Origin: JASLBX01 sp035762665
GTDB lineage: Bacteria > Actinomycetota > Actinomycetes > Jiangellales > Jiangellaceae
Length of the DNA stretch: 64,000 bases
Direction of reading: 5' to 3'
NCBI GenBank assembly: GCA_035762665.1
Contig: DASTNZ010000013.1
Span: 52,189 to 116,188, forward strand
Of this stretch, positions 25,273 through 32,905 are shown in pieces. The number at the start of each line of letters is the position of its first letter. Positions within the stretch are counted from its first letter, which is position 1. The notes beneath the pieces were generated by a model that made no database searches, was not told the DNA's origin, and saw nothing but the letters and a program-made list of their open reading frames with translations. The translations under genes and the position numbers were made by a program.

Positions 25273-26257
25273 GCTGCCTCGCGTGGCTGCCCTGGGTGGC
25301 CGCGGATATGGCTGCGAGGAGGCCGCCGGTATGCCAGAAAACGATAGGCCCGGCCGCGCCCGCCGAGGCCATCTCGCTGACCTGCGCCATGGCCTTGGCG
25401 GTAAACACGGGGTCGAGCAGCAGGCCCTCGTGGTCCGCCGCGAGCCGGGCCGCCTTCTCACCTGCAGTCGAAGGTTCGCCGTAGCCAGGGCCTATAGCGT
25501 CGCGGACGTCCACGTCCGCCGGACCCGCCGTGGGCCACTCGCATAGCTCGGCGACGTCCTGCGCTAGCCGCAACACGCGCGCCCGGCACTCGTCCACGGG
25601 CCGGCTGACCGACGCTCCGACGACGTGCCACGGCCGGCCGGCTGACACTGTGCCCGCGACCAGCCCGGCCTGGGTGCCTCCTGACCCCGCCGCCACGACG
25701 ACCGTGGCCGGCCGCACGCCGAGGTCCTCGAGCTGGCGCGCCAACTCCCACGCCGCGAGCCCGTACGCGGCCGCGCCGAGCGGGGTGGCGCCGCCGCGTG
25801 GAACCAAGTAAGGCCGCCGGCCGGCATCGCGTAGCTCCTTGGCGACTGCAGCCAGACCGCCGTCGACCGAGTCGCGGCGAGGATCACCGGTGAAGCGGAC
25901 CTCGGCCCCGAAGCTGCGTGCTAGCCCCAACCCCAGCGGCTCGTCGCTCGGCGGGTGCCCGTAGTAGAGCAGGACGCAGCCCAGGCCTGCGACCCGGGCC
26001 GCGACGGCGGTCGCGTGGCAGTGGTTGGAGGCCGGTCCGCCGCCGGTGACCAGGGCGTCCGCTCCCCGGTTCATCGCGTCGGCGACGATGAACTCCAGCT
26101 TGCGGGCCTTGTTGCCGGCGACGGCCAGGCCGGTGAGGTCGTCGCGCTTGACATAGAGTCCGGGCATACCGAGTGCACGTTCCAGCCGGGCGGCGCGCTG
26201 CACCGGTGTCGGTGCCGCGACGAGCGGGAACCGAGGCAGGTTCGGAGGGCCAGTCAT
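25259..26257 (-). CDS. PLP enzyme of the D-cysteine desulfhydrase / ACC deaminase family (XcbE-like)
   Basis: A 332-residue fold-type II PLP enzyme. The Schiff-base lysine motif AVAGNKARKLEF lies near residue 50. GGGPASNHCHATAVAA and VVVAAGSGGTQAGLVAG (phosphate-binding loop) follow. Bacterial coenzyme M synthesis uses XcbE1, a D-cysteine-desulfhydrase-like PLP protein, for the thiolation step, and the co-operonic ComA homologue and two lyase-superfamily genes support that role here. ATG at 26257 follows the previous stop by one base; the ORF extends upstream only as a shadow of that gene. ACC deaminase or D-cysteine desulfhydrase activity is the alternative on sequence alone. Confidence 0.82.
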   Translation of the reverse strand: MTGPPNLPRFPLVAAPTPVQRAARLERALGMPGLYVKRDDLTGLAVAGNKARKLEFIVADAMNRGADALVTGGGPASNHCHATAVAARVAGLGCVLLYYGHPPSDEPLGLGLARSFGAEVRFTGDPRRDSVDGGLAAVAKELRDAGRRPYLVPRGGATPLGAAAYGLAAWELARQLEDLGVRPATVVVAAGSGGTQAGLVAGTVSAGRPWHVVGASVSRPVDECRARVLRLAQDVAELCEWPTAGPADVDVRDAIGPGYGEPSTAGEKAARLAADHEGLLLDPVFTAKAMAQVSEMASAGAAGPIVFWHTGGLLAAISAATQGSHARQHVQV

Positions 26258-26258
26258 C

Positions 26259-27620
26259 TCACTGCCGTCCTGAGCGCCGGGACGCTTCAGCGTGCCGGAC
26301 CACCTCATCGACCATCGCCGCCGCGAGCCCGACGTCCGGCTGCTCCAGCAGCTCGAGCATCCGGTCGCCGAGGACGCTGAGCTCGGGGTGCGCGGCAAGG
26401 GCCTGCCGAAGGCTCGAGCCATCACTACGACCCTGGTCGAGGACCTCCTGCAGGGCGGCCTGCGCCCGATGCTTGCCGAGGCGCGGCGCCAGGGTGGCGA
26501 GCACGCGTTCCGAGGCCGTGTACCCGGCAGTGTCCCGCAGGTTGCGTTCCATCGCGGCGGCGTCGATCTCGAGGCCTGCCAGCACGTCCCGGCCCAGGGC
26601 TACGCTCGCCCCTGTCAGCAGGCAGACTTCGGGAAGGGCGATCCACTCCGTCTTCCAGCTGCGGCCGTCGCGCTCGTGCTCACCGACCATGGCCTCGAGC
26701 AACACTGCCGCCTGCGCACGGGCAAGCCGGGATAACGTGACGAGGTGCTCGGAGACCTCCGGGTTGCGCTTGTGCGGCATCGTGATGCTGCCGACGCCGC
26801 CGGCCGACCTCGCCTCACGTAGCTCGCCGATCTCCGGCCGCTGCAGCGTGTAGATCTCGGTGCCAATGCGTCCCAGCGTGGCTGCAACCATCGCCAGCAC
26901 GTGGCCGAACTCGGCGATCCGGTCGCGGGCGGTCAGCCAGGAGATCGCCGGAGTGCGCAGGCCGAGCCGGGTGCAGAACCGCTCGCGCAGCTCCAATCCG
27001 CTCTCGCCGAAGAAGGCCAAGGTGCCGACCGCGCCGCCGAGCTGCCCGACCTCCCACCGGAGGCGTCCGTCGTCGAGCCGGTCGAGGTGGCGGCGCAGTT
27101 CGTCCGCCCAGCTGCCGGCCTTGTAGCCGAACGTGATCGGAGACCCGGGCTGGCCGTGGGTGCGGCCGACCATGACCGTGTCACGGTGCCGGCCGGCGAG
27201 TTCGAGGCAGGTGTGTTCGAGCTGGCCGAGGTCGCGCCGCAGGATGGCCCCGACGCGCTGCGCAGTGAGCGCAACCCAGCTGTCGGTCAGGTCCTGCACA
27301 GTCGCGCCGTAGTAGACCCACTCCCGGGCGTGGTCGGGCAACGCCGCCTGGAGAGCGCGGACCAGCCCGAGTGTTGAGTGGCCGGTGCGCCGGGTCTCGT
27401 CGATGAGAATCTTCTGGTCGAGCCGCTCCACGCGGGCGTCGCGACGGATCGAGGCGGCGGCCGCCTGCGGGATGATGTCGAGCTCGGCCTGGACCTCCGC
27501 AAGGGTGGACAGGATGTCCAACCAGGCTTGCAGGCGGGCCGAGTGCTCGAACACGGCCCGCAGGTCGTCGCTTGCCCACAGGTGCGCGTACTCCGGCGCA
27601 TCGGCTATCCGGGTGCCCAC
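26259..27620 (-). CDS. Aspartase/fumarase-superfamily lyase (adenylosuccinate-lyase-like), CoM-pathway candidate (XcbC/XcbD type)
   Basis: A 453-residue protein of the adenylosuccinate lyase / carboxymuconate cycloisomerase branch. VGRTHGQPGSPITFGYK (conserved TH-G) lies near residue 150 and the signature VGSITMPHKRNPEVSEH near 280. The signature loop reads GSIT rather than GSSx, so the usual catalytic second serine is Ile. A second, argininosuccinate-like family member lies two genes downstream with Val at the same place. The GTG start at 27620 overlaps the preceding gene by 16 bases. With the ComA- and XcbE-like neighbours this fits the XcbC/XcbD pair, one eliminating phosphate to give sulfoacrylate and one decarboxylating. 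A purine role is unlikely from context. Confidence 0.82.
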   Translation of the reverse strand: MGTRIADAPEYAHLWASDDLRAVFEHSARLQAWLDILSTLAEVQAELDIIPQAAAASIRRDARVERLDQKILIDETRRTGHSTLGLVRALQAALPDHAREWVYYGATVQDLTDSWVALTAQRVGAILRRDLGQLEHTCLELAGRHRDTVMVGRTHGQPGSPITFGYKAGSWADELRRHLDRLDDGRLRWEVGQLGGAVGTLAFFGESGLELRERFCTRLGLRTPAISWLTARDRIAEFGHVLAMVAATLGRIGTEIYTLQRPEIGELREARSAGGVGSITMPHKRNPEVSEHLVTLSRLARAQAAVLLEAMVGEHERDGRSWKTEWIALPEVCLLTGASVALGRDVLAGLEIDAAAMERNLRDTAGYTASERVLATLAPRLGKHRAQAALQEVLDQGRSDGSSLRQALAAHPELSVLGDRMLELLEQPDVGLAAAMVDEVVRHAEASRRSGRQ

Positions 27621-28489
27621 GCCCGCTCCATCACCTCAGCGATCGCCGAGATGCCGCTCTTGACCTCAGCTAGAGACGCTCCCCACGGAACAGTCACGAC
27701 GTCGCCTTCGACGGCTATCTGCTCCTCTAGCAAGCAGCACTTGGTGAGCGTGGGCCGGCCGGGCTTCACCATCGCGCGCGGGCAGGCATCCACAGTTGGC
27801 GGCTCGTCGCCGTAGCACCACCGGTGGATTTCGCGCGAGCGGGCGCAGCCGACCAGCACCCAGTCTCCGCGCGGCGGTCGCTCGTCTAGATAGTCCAGCC
27901 GTGCGCCCGGCACCGCCGGACCGCCGGCGCGGCACGGCAGGAGGTAATGGTCGTTGGGGCGGGTAGCGGCGAGCTCGTGCAAGTCCACTAGGACCGGCTC
28001 GATCTCGATCGGGGGCAGGTCGTCGGCGACTTCGAGAAGGCGCCGGACCTGGTCGACCAGCTTCGCCGGTCTGGGTGGCACTGTCTCGAGGATCTGGACC
28101 CGGTACGGCACGGCGTTCAGCAGGAACGACACGTGGCCGTACCTGCCCCGGACGACGACGCAGCGGATGCCCGGGCCGAGTCTTCGGGCGACCGCTGCCA
28201 GCTCGGTGGGAATGGCAGTGTCGATGTTCGGGGCGTCCACGAGCCGGCACTCGTCGGGTCCGGCCAGCAACTGCACCGAAGTGATCGGCGCGAATAGCGG
28301 CGCCTCGCTGGCCTTGCGGACCTCGACAAGGGCCACGTCGCCGCCGCTGCGAGCGATGACGAAACGGGTCCGCCGGTAGGCCTCCCGGCCCAGCAGCAGC
28401 GCGGTCAGCGCGTCCTCGGTCAGCGGGACGTCCACGTCCGCGATGGTGACCTCGCGGTACCGGTCAGGGGTGAGGTTGCGTTTCGTCAT
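27605..28489 (-). CDS. Unrecognised protein in the CoM-type operon
   Basis: A 294-residue soluble protein that I cannot place in a family. ATG at 28489 forms an ATGA overlap with the stop of the ComA-like gene, and its 3' end overlaps the next lyase gene, so it is strictly co-translated with the pathway enzymes. The N-terminal two thirds alternate beta strands and helices (RCVVVRGRYGHVSFLLNA, then VPPRPAKLVDQVRRLLEVA). The C-terminal third is rich in Cys and charged residues: VGCARSREIHRWCYGD, DACPRAM, LTKCCLLEEQI. Such spaced cysteines could bind metal or act redoxally. The bacterial CoM route ends with thiolation and a reduction, so this is a candidate for a missing step. That is inference only. 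Confidence 0.75.
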   Translation of the reverse strand: MTKRNLTPDRYREVTIADVDVPLTEDALTALLLGREAYRRTRFVIARSGGDVALVEVRKASEAPLFAPITSVQLLAGPDECRLVDAPNIDTAIPTELAAVARRLGPGIRCVVVRGRYGHVSFLLNAVPYRVQILETVPPRPAKLVDQVRRLLEVADDLPPIEIEPVLVDLHELAATRPNDHYLLPCRAGGPAVPGARLDYLDERPPRGDWVLVGCARSREIHRWCYGDEPPTVDACPRAMVKPGRPTLTKCCLLEEQIAVEGDVVTVPWGASLAEVKSGISAIAEVMERAWAPG

Positions 28490-29238
28490 TGTCCGACCGT
28501 GTCTGCGCGCAGGCCGACCCGCAGCGCCTCGAGTCCGAGCACGCCCGAGACCGGGATGTTCGCGAGGCTCACGTCCGGCCCCAGCCGCCGGATGAACCAG
28601 GCCTGCTGAGCCTTGCGGGGTGCCTCGAAAATGAGCGCTGCCGGAGCCAACACCTCCAGCAATGCCCTTACGACGTCGTCGCGGGGAGAGCCGTTCGCCT
28701 GGTAAAGCCCGACGGTGCCGCTCTCTCGACCCTCGGCGATCACCCACCGCGCGCCCGCCTCGAGGTCGGCCGTGGCCTCCTTCGCCCACGCGTCGGCATT
28801 CACGGGCGCGCCCGGATCCTTGGAGCCGACCTCCGCCAGCACCGTGAACCGATCGGCCGCGGCCTCGATGAGCCGCCGCTTCTCGGTGCCCGGCATCCCG
28901 GTGGCCCCGTTGGAGACCTCGACGAGCGGGACGCCGGCGTGCTCCGCCCACGCAAGTAGCTCGGACACCTTGCCTTGGAGCCAGGCGACTTCGAGAAGCG
29001 TTCCGCCGAGGCAGGCCCGAACCTGATGCTCCGCCAACCCGGCCAGTTTGGCGGCCAGCCCGGGATCAAGATACGCGATGCCGAACCCGAGCTTCCACAC
29101 GTCGATCCACTGCGCCGACATACTTAGCACGTCGCGGGCAAGACCGAGCGGGACGCCGTCGTCGAACACGTGTGTAAGACCGCGGTCGCGCGGCTTGCGC
29201 GCTCGGTCGGGCAGGTCAAGGAACGACGGGCCTACCAT
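28486..29238 (-). CDS. comA: Phosphosulfolactate synthase (ComA/XcbB-like)
   Basis: A 250-residue TIM-barrel protein of the ComA family, which adds sulfite to phosphoenolpyruvate to make (R)-phosphosulfolactate, the first step of coenzyme M synthesis. Matching stretches are FLDLPDRARKPRDRGLTHV, IDVWKLGFGIAYLDP, VEVSNGATGMPGTEKRRLI, VLAEVGSKDPGAPV and WVIAEGRESGTVGLYQ. ATG at 29238 leaves 49 bases to a divergent gene. It heads the operon with the unrecognised 294-residue protein, two lyase-superfamily proteins and a PLP enzyme, the set known from Xanthobacter xcbB-E. Homologues also occur in spore-forming Bacillus (YitD, sulfolactate), but the neighbours argue for CoM or a CoM-like thiol. Confidence 0.85.
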   Translation of the reverse strand: MVGPSFLDLPDRARKPRDRGLTHVFDDGVPLGLARDVLSMSAQWIDVWKLGFGIAYLDPGLAAKLAGLAEHQVRACLGGTLLEVAWLQGKVSELLAWAEHAGVPLVEVSNGATGMPGTEKRRLIEAAADRFTVLAEVGSKDPGAPVNADAWAKEATADLEAGARWVIAEGRESGTVGLYQANGSPRDDVVRALLEVLAPAALIFEAPRKAQQAWFIRRLGPDVSLANIPVSGVLGLEALRVGLRADTVGQ

Positions 29239-29287
29239 GGCATTACGTATAGTAGAAGATTGTTGACGTTAGGTCTATAGTGCGCGC
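29239..29287. promoter_or_regulatory. Divergent promoter/operator between ComA-like and AIR-synthase-like genes
   Basis: A 49-bp AT-rich island in GC-rich surroundings. It contains ATTACGTATAGTAGAA (29242-29257) and CTATAGT (29275-29281), related to elements at 32731, 32817, 33542 and 37287. The CTATAGT copy ends 6 bases before the ATG at 29288, so it could equally be a -10 box of a near-leaderless transcript. The similarity is read from sequence; the regulator is inferred to be the cluster's XRE-cupin protein. Confidence 0.5.
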
Positions 29288-30253
29288 ATGGCCCTGCTCG
29301 AGAGCATCGTGGCCGGCTTCCAGTCGAACCCCGGGGTCCGGGCCAAGCGCTCGCTGCAGCTGGTCGAGCGAGTCCTCGGCCCCAGTGACTGGCTGCACGG
29401 TCCGGGCGACGACGCCGCAGTGGTCGAGGTGGGGGCCGAGCGCATCGTGGTGGCCGGAGAGGCGATCTTCCCGCCGTTCGTGCAGTCGGACCCGTTCGGT
29501 GCCGGGGTCGCCGCGGTGGTGACCAACGTGAGCGACGTGGCCGCCATGGGGGCCCGACCGCTGGCGCTGGTGGATACAGTGGTCGGTCCGGAGTCGGTCG
29601 CGGAGGAGATCCTCGCCGGCATGCATCACGCCGCCTCCGTCTACGGGCTCCCGGTCGTCGGCGGGCACCTCACCGTTACTGATGACGTGGCCGCCCTATC
29701 CGCTTTCATCGTCGGCCGGGCCGGCCCACGGGTGCTCGCAGCCACCGAGACCAGACCCGGCCAGACGCTGCTGGTTGCGTTCTGCCTGGAAGGCGAGGTC
29801 CGGACCGACTTCCCTTTCCTGATGTCACTGGATGCGCGCGGCGCCGAGTTGGCTGGAGACGTGGAGCTGCTGGCGACCCTGGCCGACGAAGGCACGTGTG
29901 TCGCTGCCAAGGACATCAGCATGGGCGGGCTGCTTGGCTCGCTGGCCATGCTGCTCGAGCCGACCGGCGCCGGGGTGAGCGTGGACGTCGCCGGTGTCCC
30001 GCGTCCGGATGCGGTCAGCCTCGAACGGTGGCTCACTGTCTTCCCAACCTACGGTTTCGTGCTCTGCGTGCCTACTGATCGTGTCCAGACCTGCGTGGAT
30101 GCCTTCGCCGGCCGAGGGCTGGCATGCTCCGCCGTCGGCGTCCTGGATGGCTCTGGGAGGCTGCGGGTGCGGTTCGAAGGACGCGAGGCGGTACTGACCG
30201 ACATCCAGCGTGACGGTCTCACCAGGGCCGCCGCCAAGGGCCAAGCTCGATGA
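29288..30253 (+). CDS. AIR-synthase-like protein (sll0787 family)
   Basis: A 321-residue member of the PurM/AIR-synthase-like ATP-binding family. The N-terminal ATP/phosphate region is GPGDDAAVVEVG, then AAVVTNVSDVAAMGARPLALVD (conserved N-D and MGA). The C-terminal domain has CVAAKDISMGGLLGSLAMLLE. It matches the sll0787-type proteins encoded beside radical SAM and GNAT proteins in Nit1C/nitrogen-starvation clusters. ATG at 29288 is close to a CTATAGT element. Its 3' end overlaps the convergent acetyltransferase gene by 35 bp. It probably activates an amide, formyl or carboxyl group with ATP; the substrate is unknown. Confidence 0.82.
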   Translation: MALLESIVAGFQSNPGVRAKRSLQLVERVLGPSDWLHGPGDDAAVVEVGAERIVVAGEAIFPPFVQSDPFGAGVAAVVTNVSDVAAMGARPLALVDTVVGPESVAEEILAGMHHAASVYGLPVVGGHLTVTDDVAALSAFIVGRAGPRVLAATETRPGQTLLVAFCLEGEVRTDFPFLMSLDARGAELAGDVELLATLADEGTCVAAKDISMGGLLGSLAMLLEPTGAGVSVDVAGVPRPDAVSLERWLTVFPTYGFVLCVPTDRVQTCVDAFAGRGLACSAVGVLDGSGRLRVRFEGREAVLTDIQRDGLTRAAAKGQAR

Positions 30254-30737
30254 TCATGCGCTGGTGAAGCAGCCCGCAGTACTCCATTGGGTCGCCGACC
30301 GGCCGCCAGCCCAGGTGCTCGAAGAAGGCGACGTTAGGCGGCTGGATATAGGCCAGCATCTGGGCGCCACCCCGTTCGGCCGCCGTCTGGACGGCGAACC
30401 GGACGAGCGGTCCACCGAGCTGTCGTCGGCGGTATGCGCCGAGCACCGCGAGCCGATCGCCCTTCCACAGCCCCGGCTCGTCCAGCGGGTAGAGCCGCAC
30501 GGTCCCGACGGGCCGGCCGTCGACGAACCCGAGCACGTGCAGGGTGCGGCCGTCGTCGTCGCGCTCGTCCCGATCATTGCCGGTGAAGATCCTCTGCTCG
30601 TGGACGAAGACGGTCTCGCGGATAGCCAGGTGGGTCGCCAGCTCGGTGGCTGAGGCGACCAGCCGGCACGCCGTGCCCGGCTCGGCGGTGTCAGTTGACG
30701 CTGACGATCGGAAGCGAGTGTCGTTCGGTGACCTCAT
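30219..30737 (-). CDS. GNAT acetyltransferase (MSMEG_0567/sll0786 family)
   Basis: A 172-residue GNAT protein. It contains IRETVFVHEQRIF, GFVDGRPVGTVRLYPLDEPGLWKGDRLAV, the acetyl-CoA-binding stretch YRRRQLGGPLVRFA (a variant of Q/R-x-x-G-x-G/A), and IQPPNVAFFEHLGW. These match the 'nitrogen starvation' acetyltransferases that accompany the radical SAM gene upstream. ATG at 30737 lies inside the radical SAM gene (47-bp overlap) with GAGGGG ten bases ahead, so translation is coupled. Acceptor substrate unknown. Confidence 0.82.
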   Translation of the reverse strand: MRSPNDTRFRSSASTDTAEPGTACRLVASATELATHLAIRETVFVHEQRIFTGNDRDERDDDGRTLHVLGFVDGRPVGTVRLYPLDEPGLWKGDRLAVLGAYRRRQLGGPLVRFAVQTAAERGGAQMLAYIQPPNVAFFEHLGWRPVGDPMEYCGLLHQRMIIELGPWRRPW

Positions 30738-31830
30738 CGCCTGCCATCCCCTCGAAAGACGCGATGGCCGAGCAGGCCTGGCAGCGGGCGCAGCCGGCTG
30801 TGACGTTCCACGACCCGAGCCCGCGGCTGGTCACGTACGGTCCGATCTGGCGGTAGAGCGACTCGACGTAGTCGGGGTCTGGTGGCAGCCAGTCGCCCAT
30901 CAGGCTGCCGGGTATCGGCCTCAGCGGCACGACGAAGGGGTAGACGCCGGCGTCGACGGCGCGCTTGCAGCCCTCGACGGTGGCCCGCTCGTCCTCGCCC
31001 ATGCCAAGGATCACGTACGTGGACACCTGGCCCGGCCCGAAGACATCGGCGGCCCGCTCCCAGGCCCGGAAGTAGCCCTCAACACCCGTCCGGGCCTTCG
31101 GCGGCGCCACCCACGCGAGCACCTCGGGGTCGAAGGACTCGATGTGTATCCCGACCGAATCCACCCCCTGGTCCCTAATCCGTTCCAGCACGCTCAGGTC
31201 GTCCGGCGGCTCGAACTGCGCCTGCACTGGGAGGCCGGTGGCGTCCTTGATCGCCTGTGCGCATCGGCCCAGGTACAGCGCACCCTTGTCGGGGCCGTTG
31301 GTCGTACCGGTCGTCAGGGTGACGTCGACGGCTCCATCGAGGCGCTGGGCGGCACGAGCGACCTCGGCAAGCTGGCTCGGCTGCTTGACCGGGACAGTCG
31401 CGCCGGAAGCGAGGGACAACTCAATGCCGCAGAACCGGCACTGGTCGGAGGTGCCCCAGTGCTTGCAGGTCTGGACGACGGTGGATGCCAGCGAGTCGAT
31501 ATGCAGCAGCGCGATCTTCCAGTAGGGGACGCCGTCCTCGGTCTCCAGGTCATAGAACCCTGGGCGGGGTGGGACCTCGGCCCGCGCGACTGGCTCGTCT
31601 TCGCGGAAGACCACCCAACCGTCGGGGCTCTCCCGCAGGACGAACGGCGAGTCGCTGACGTAGTCAGCGGTGAATGGAAACGTCACCCGGATTCCATCGA
31701 TCCAGATCATGCCGGCGTCCGCCGGGCCAGCCCCGGCGCGGCGGCCGCCGATGTCGCGCTCGACGCGCGCACCCCGGCTCTGCAGCTCCGCGATGAGGCC
31801 ACCGAGCTCAGGTTTGCTGCGGCCTGCCAT
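30691..31830 (-). CDS. Radical SAM enzyme, MSMEG_0568 family
   Basis: A 379-residue radical SAM protein. The cluster cysteines have an atypical spacing, TCKHWGTSDQCRFCGI (CX8CX2C, near residues 130-145), followed by barrel motifs VTLTTGTTNG and VSTYVILGMGED. A second cysteine group, AGCARCQACSAI (CX2CX2C), near the C-terminus may hold an auxiliary Fe-S centre. This matches the MSMEG_0568 family of Nit1C/nitrogen-starvation clusters. ATG at 31830 follows GAGGGGTGA; a GTG at 31839 would overlap the amidohydrolase stop and is also possible. It is co-transcribed with the acetyltransferase and probably the amidohydrolase. Reaction unknown. Confidence 0.85.
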   Translation of the reverse strand: MAGRSKPELGGLIAELQSRGARVERDIGGRRAGAGPADAGMIWIDGIRVTFPFTADYVSDSPFVLRESPDGWVVFREDEPVARAEVPPRPGFYDLETEDGVPYWKIALLHIDSLASTVVQTCKHWGTSDQCRFCGIELSLASGATVPVKQPSQLAEVARAAQRLDGAVDVTLTTGTTNGPDKGALYLGRCAQAIKDATGLPVQAQFEPPDDLSVLERIRDQGVDSVGIHIESFDPEVLAWVAPPKARTGVEGYFRAWERAADVFGPGQVSTYVILGMGEDERATVEGCKRAVDAGVYPFVVPLRPIPGSLMGDWLPPDPDYVESLYRQIGPYVTSRGLGSWNVTAGCARCQACSAIASFEGMAGDEVTERHSLPIVSVN

Positions 31831-31835
31831 GTCGG

Positions 31836-32711
31836 TCACCCCTCTTGGCCGTAGAGCTCCAGGAAGTTCTCGTAGAGGACCCGACGGCGCAGCTCCTCGC
31901 TGACCGGCGCTGAGGCGATCTTGGCGTACTCGCTCTCGAAGTCGCTCCACGGCTCGTCGGAGGCGAACAGGACGCGATCGTGACCGACGCCCCGCTTCTC
32001 GATCTCGGTCAAGAGCCAGCGCGGGCCGAAGCCGACCGCCCACGTCATATCGGTGTAGACCCGCAAGCCTTGCTCAACCCAGTCCAGGAACCGTGGGACC
32101 AGCCTGATGTGCCCGCTCACCCCTCCCCCGAAGTGCACCAGGTAGATCTTCACCCGCCGGCCGTAGCGCTCGACGAGCGGGATGAAGTTGCTGATGTCCG
32201 AGCTGCCGCCCGGGCTGGTGTGGAAGTGGAAAACCAGGTCGTGTTCTTCGGCAGCGTCGAAGCAGGCCTCGGCGAGCTGCTCGGTCTCCTCGTCCCACCC
32301 CTCTGGGTTGGGATTGCCGCCGAGGAGAAACGTGGTCTTCAAGGCGACGATGCCGTCTTCGCCGACGTTCTGAAGAGCCTGCAGCGTCCGGTCCTTGTTC
32401 TGCGGCAGGAATGAGACCCAGAGGCCGCCGATCAGCCGGTCGGACGAGCTCACCGCGTCGAGGACGGTGTCGTTGAGCGAGAACGGCTGCTCCTGGACGG
32501 GAATGCCGTAGTTCGACAGCACGAGGGCCCGCTCGACGCCGAGCGCGTCGAGATGCTTTATATACGCATGGCGGTCCGGGAACTCGTACACAGTGGGCTT
32601 GACGGGTTCTTTCAGGTCGTAGAACTGCCAAGGTTCCATCGCGCCGATGTGGCTGTGGGCGTCGACGACGGTCTCTCCGATACGCTCGACCACGGCTGCC
32701 TCCTCAGGCAC
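31836..32711 (-). CDS. Amidohydrolase-2 family TIM-barrel hydrolase
   Basis: A 291-residue metal-dependent amidohydrolase/decarboxylase-type protein. It has the N-terminal metal motif DAHSHIG, FHFHTSPGG (about residue 160), YLVHFGGG and the C-terminal FASDEPWSDFE, where the conserved Asp is expected. This branch includes amidohydrolases and decarboxylases of cyclic or aromatic acids. A GTG start at 32711 is used; no ribosome site is visible, and a TATATG element 11-16 bases upstream suggests a nearly leaderless transcript. Its stop is 5 bases from the radical SAM start. It may take the place of the nitrilase usual in Nit1C clusters; that is inference. Confidence 0.83.
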   Translation of the reverse strand: MPEEAAVVERIGETVVDAHSHIGAMEPWQFYDLKEPVKPTVYEFPDRHAYIKHLDALGVERALVLSNYGIPVQEQPFSLNDTVLDAVSSSDRLIGGLWVSFLPQNKDRTLQALQNVGEDGIVALKTTFLLGGNPNPEGWDEETEQLAEACFDAAEEHDLVFHFHTSPGGSSDISNFIPLVERYGRRVKIYLVHFGGGVSGHIRLVPRFLDWVEQGLRVYTDMTWAVGFGPRWLLTEIEKRGVGHDRVLFASDEPWSDFESEYAKIASAPVSEELRRRVLYENFLELYGQEG

Positions 32712-32905
32712 GTCGCAACCGCATATATGCGTTGCCTATAGGAAACAGGCCTTGCCTGTCAAGAGGTAACGCGGTCGCGGGAACGTGGCAGTATCCGCAA
32801 CAACGCGGACGTCATCTTGTAACATAGTAAAGAAAATTGCACGCACGGCGGACGGTTGAGCGAGGATGGCCGCCGTTGAGTCGAGAGGGCGCTGGTAGAA
32901 CGTCG
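32712..32905. promoter_or_regulatory. Divergent control region of the amidohydrolase and XRE-cupin genes
   Basis: This 194-bp AT-rich region holds a perfect palindrome CGCATATATGCG (32720-32731), the element GTTGCCTATAGGAAAC (32731-32746) and TTGTAACATAGTAAAG (32817-32832). The middle one matches 12 of 16 positions of the element at 33542-33557. It is the natural site for autoregulation by the XRE-cupin protein. Confidence 0.5.

Noticed and set aside
26259..27620. Ordinary adenylosuccinate lyase (purB).
   Set aside because: Altered signature serine and the ComA/XcbE-like operon context do not fit purine synthesis.
27605..28489. Assignment of the unknown operon protein as AllH (DUF2877).
   Set aside because: Its sequence does not resemble the AllH pattern I know; position in the CoM-type operon also argues against it.
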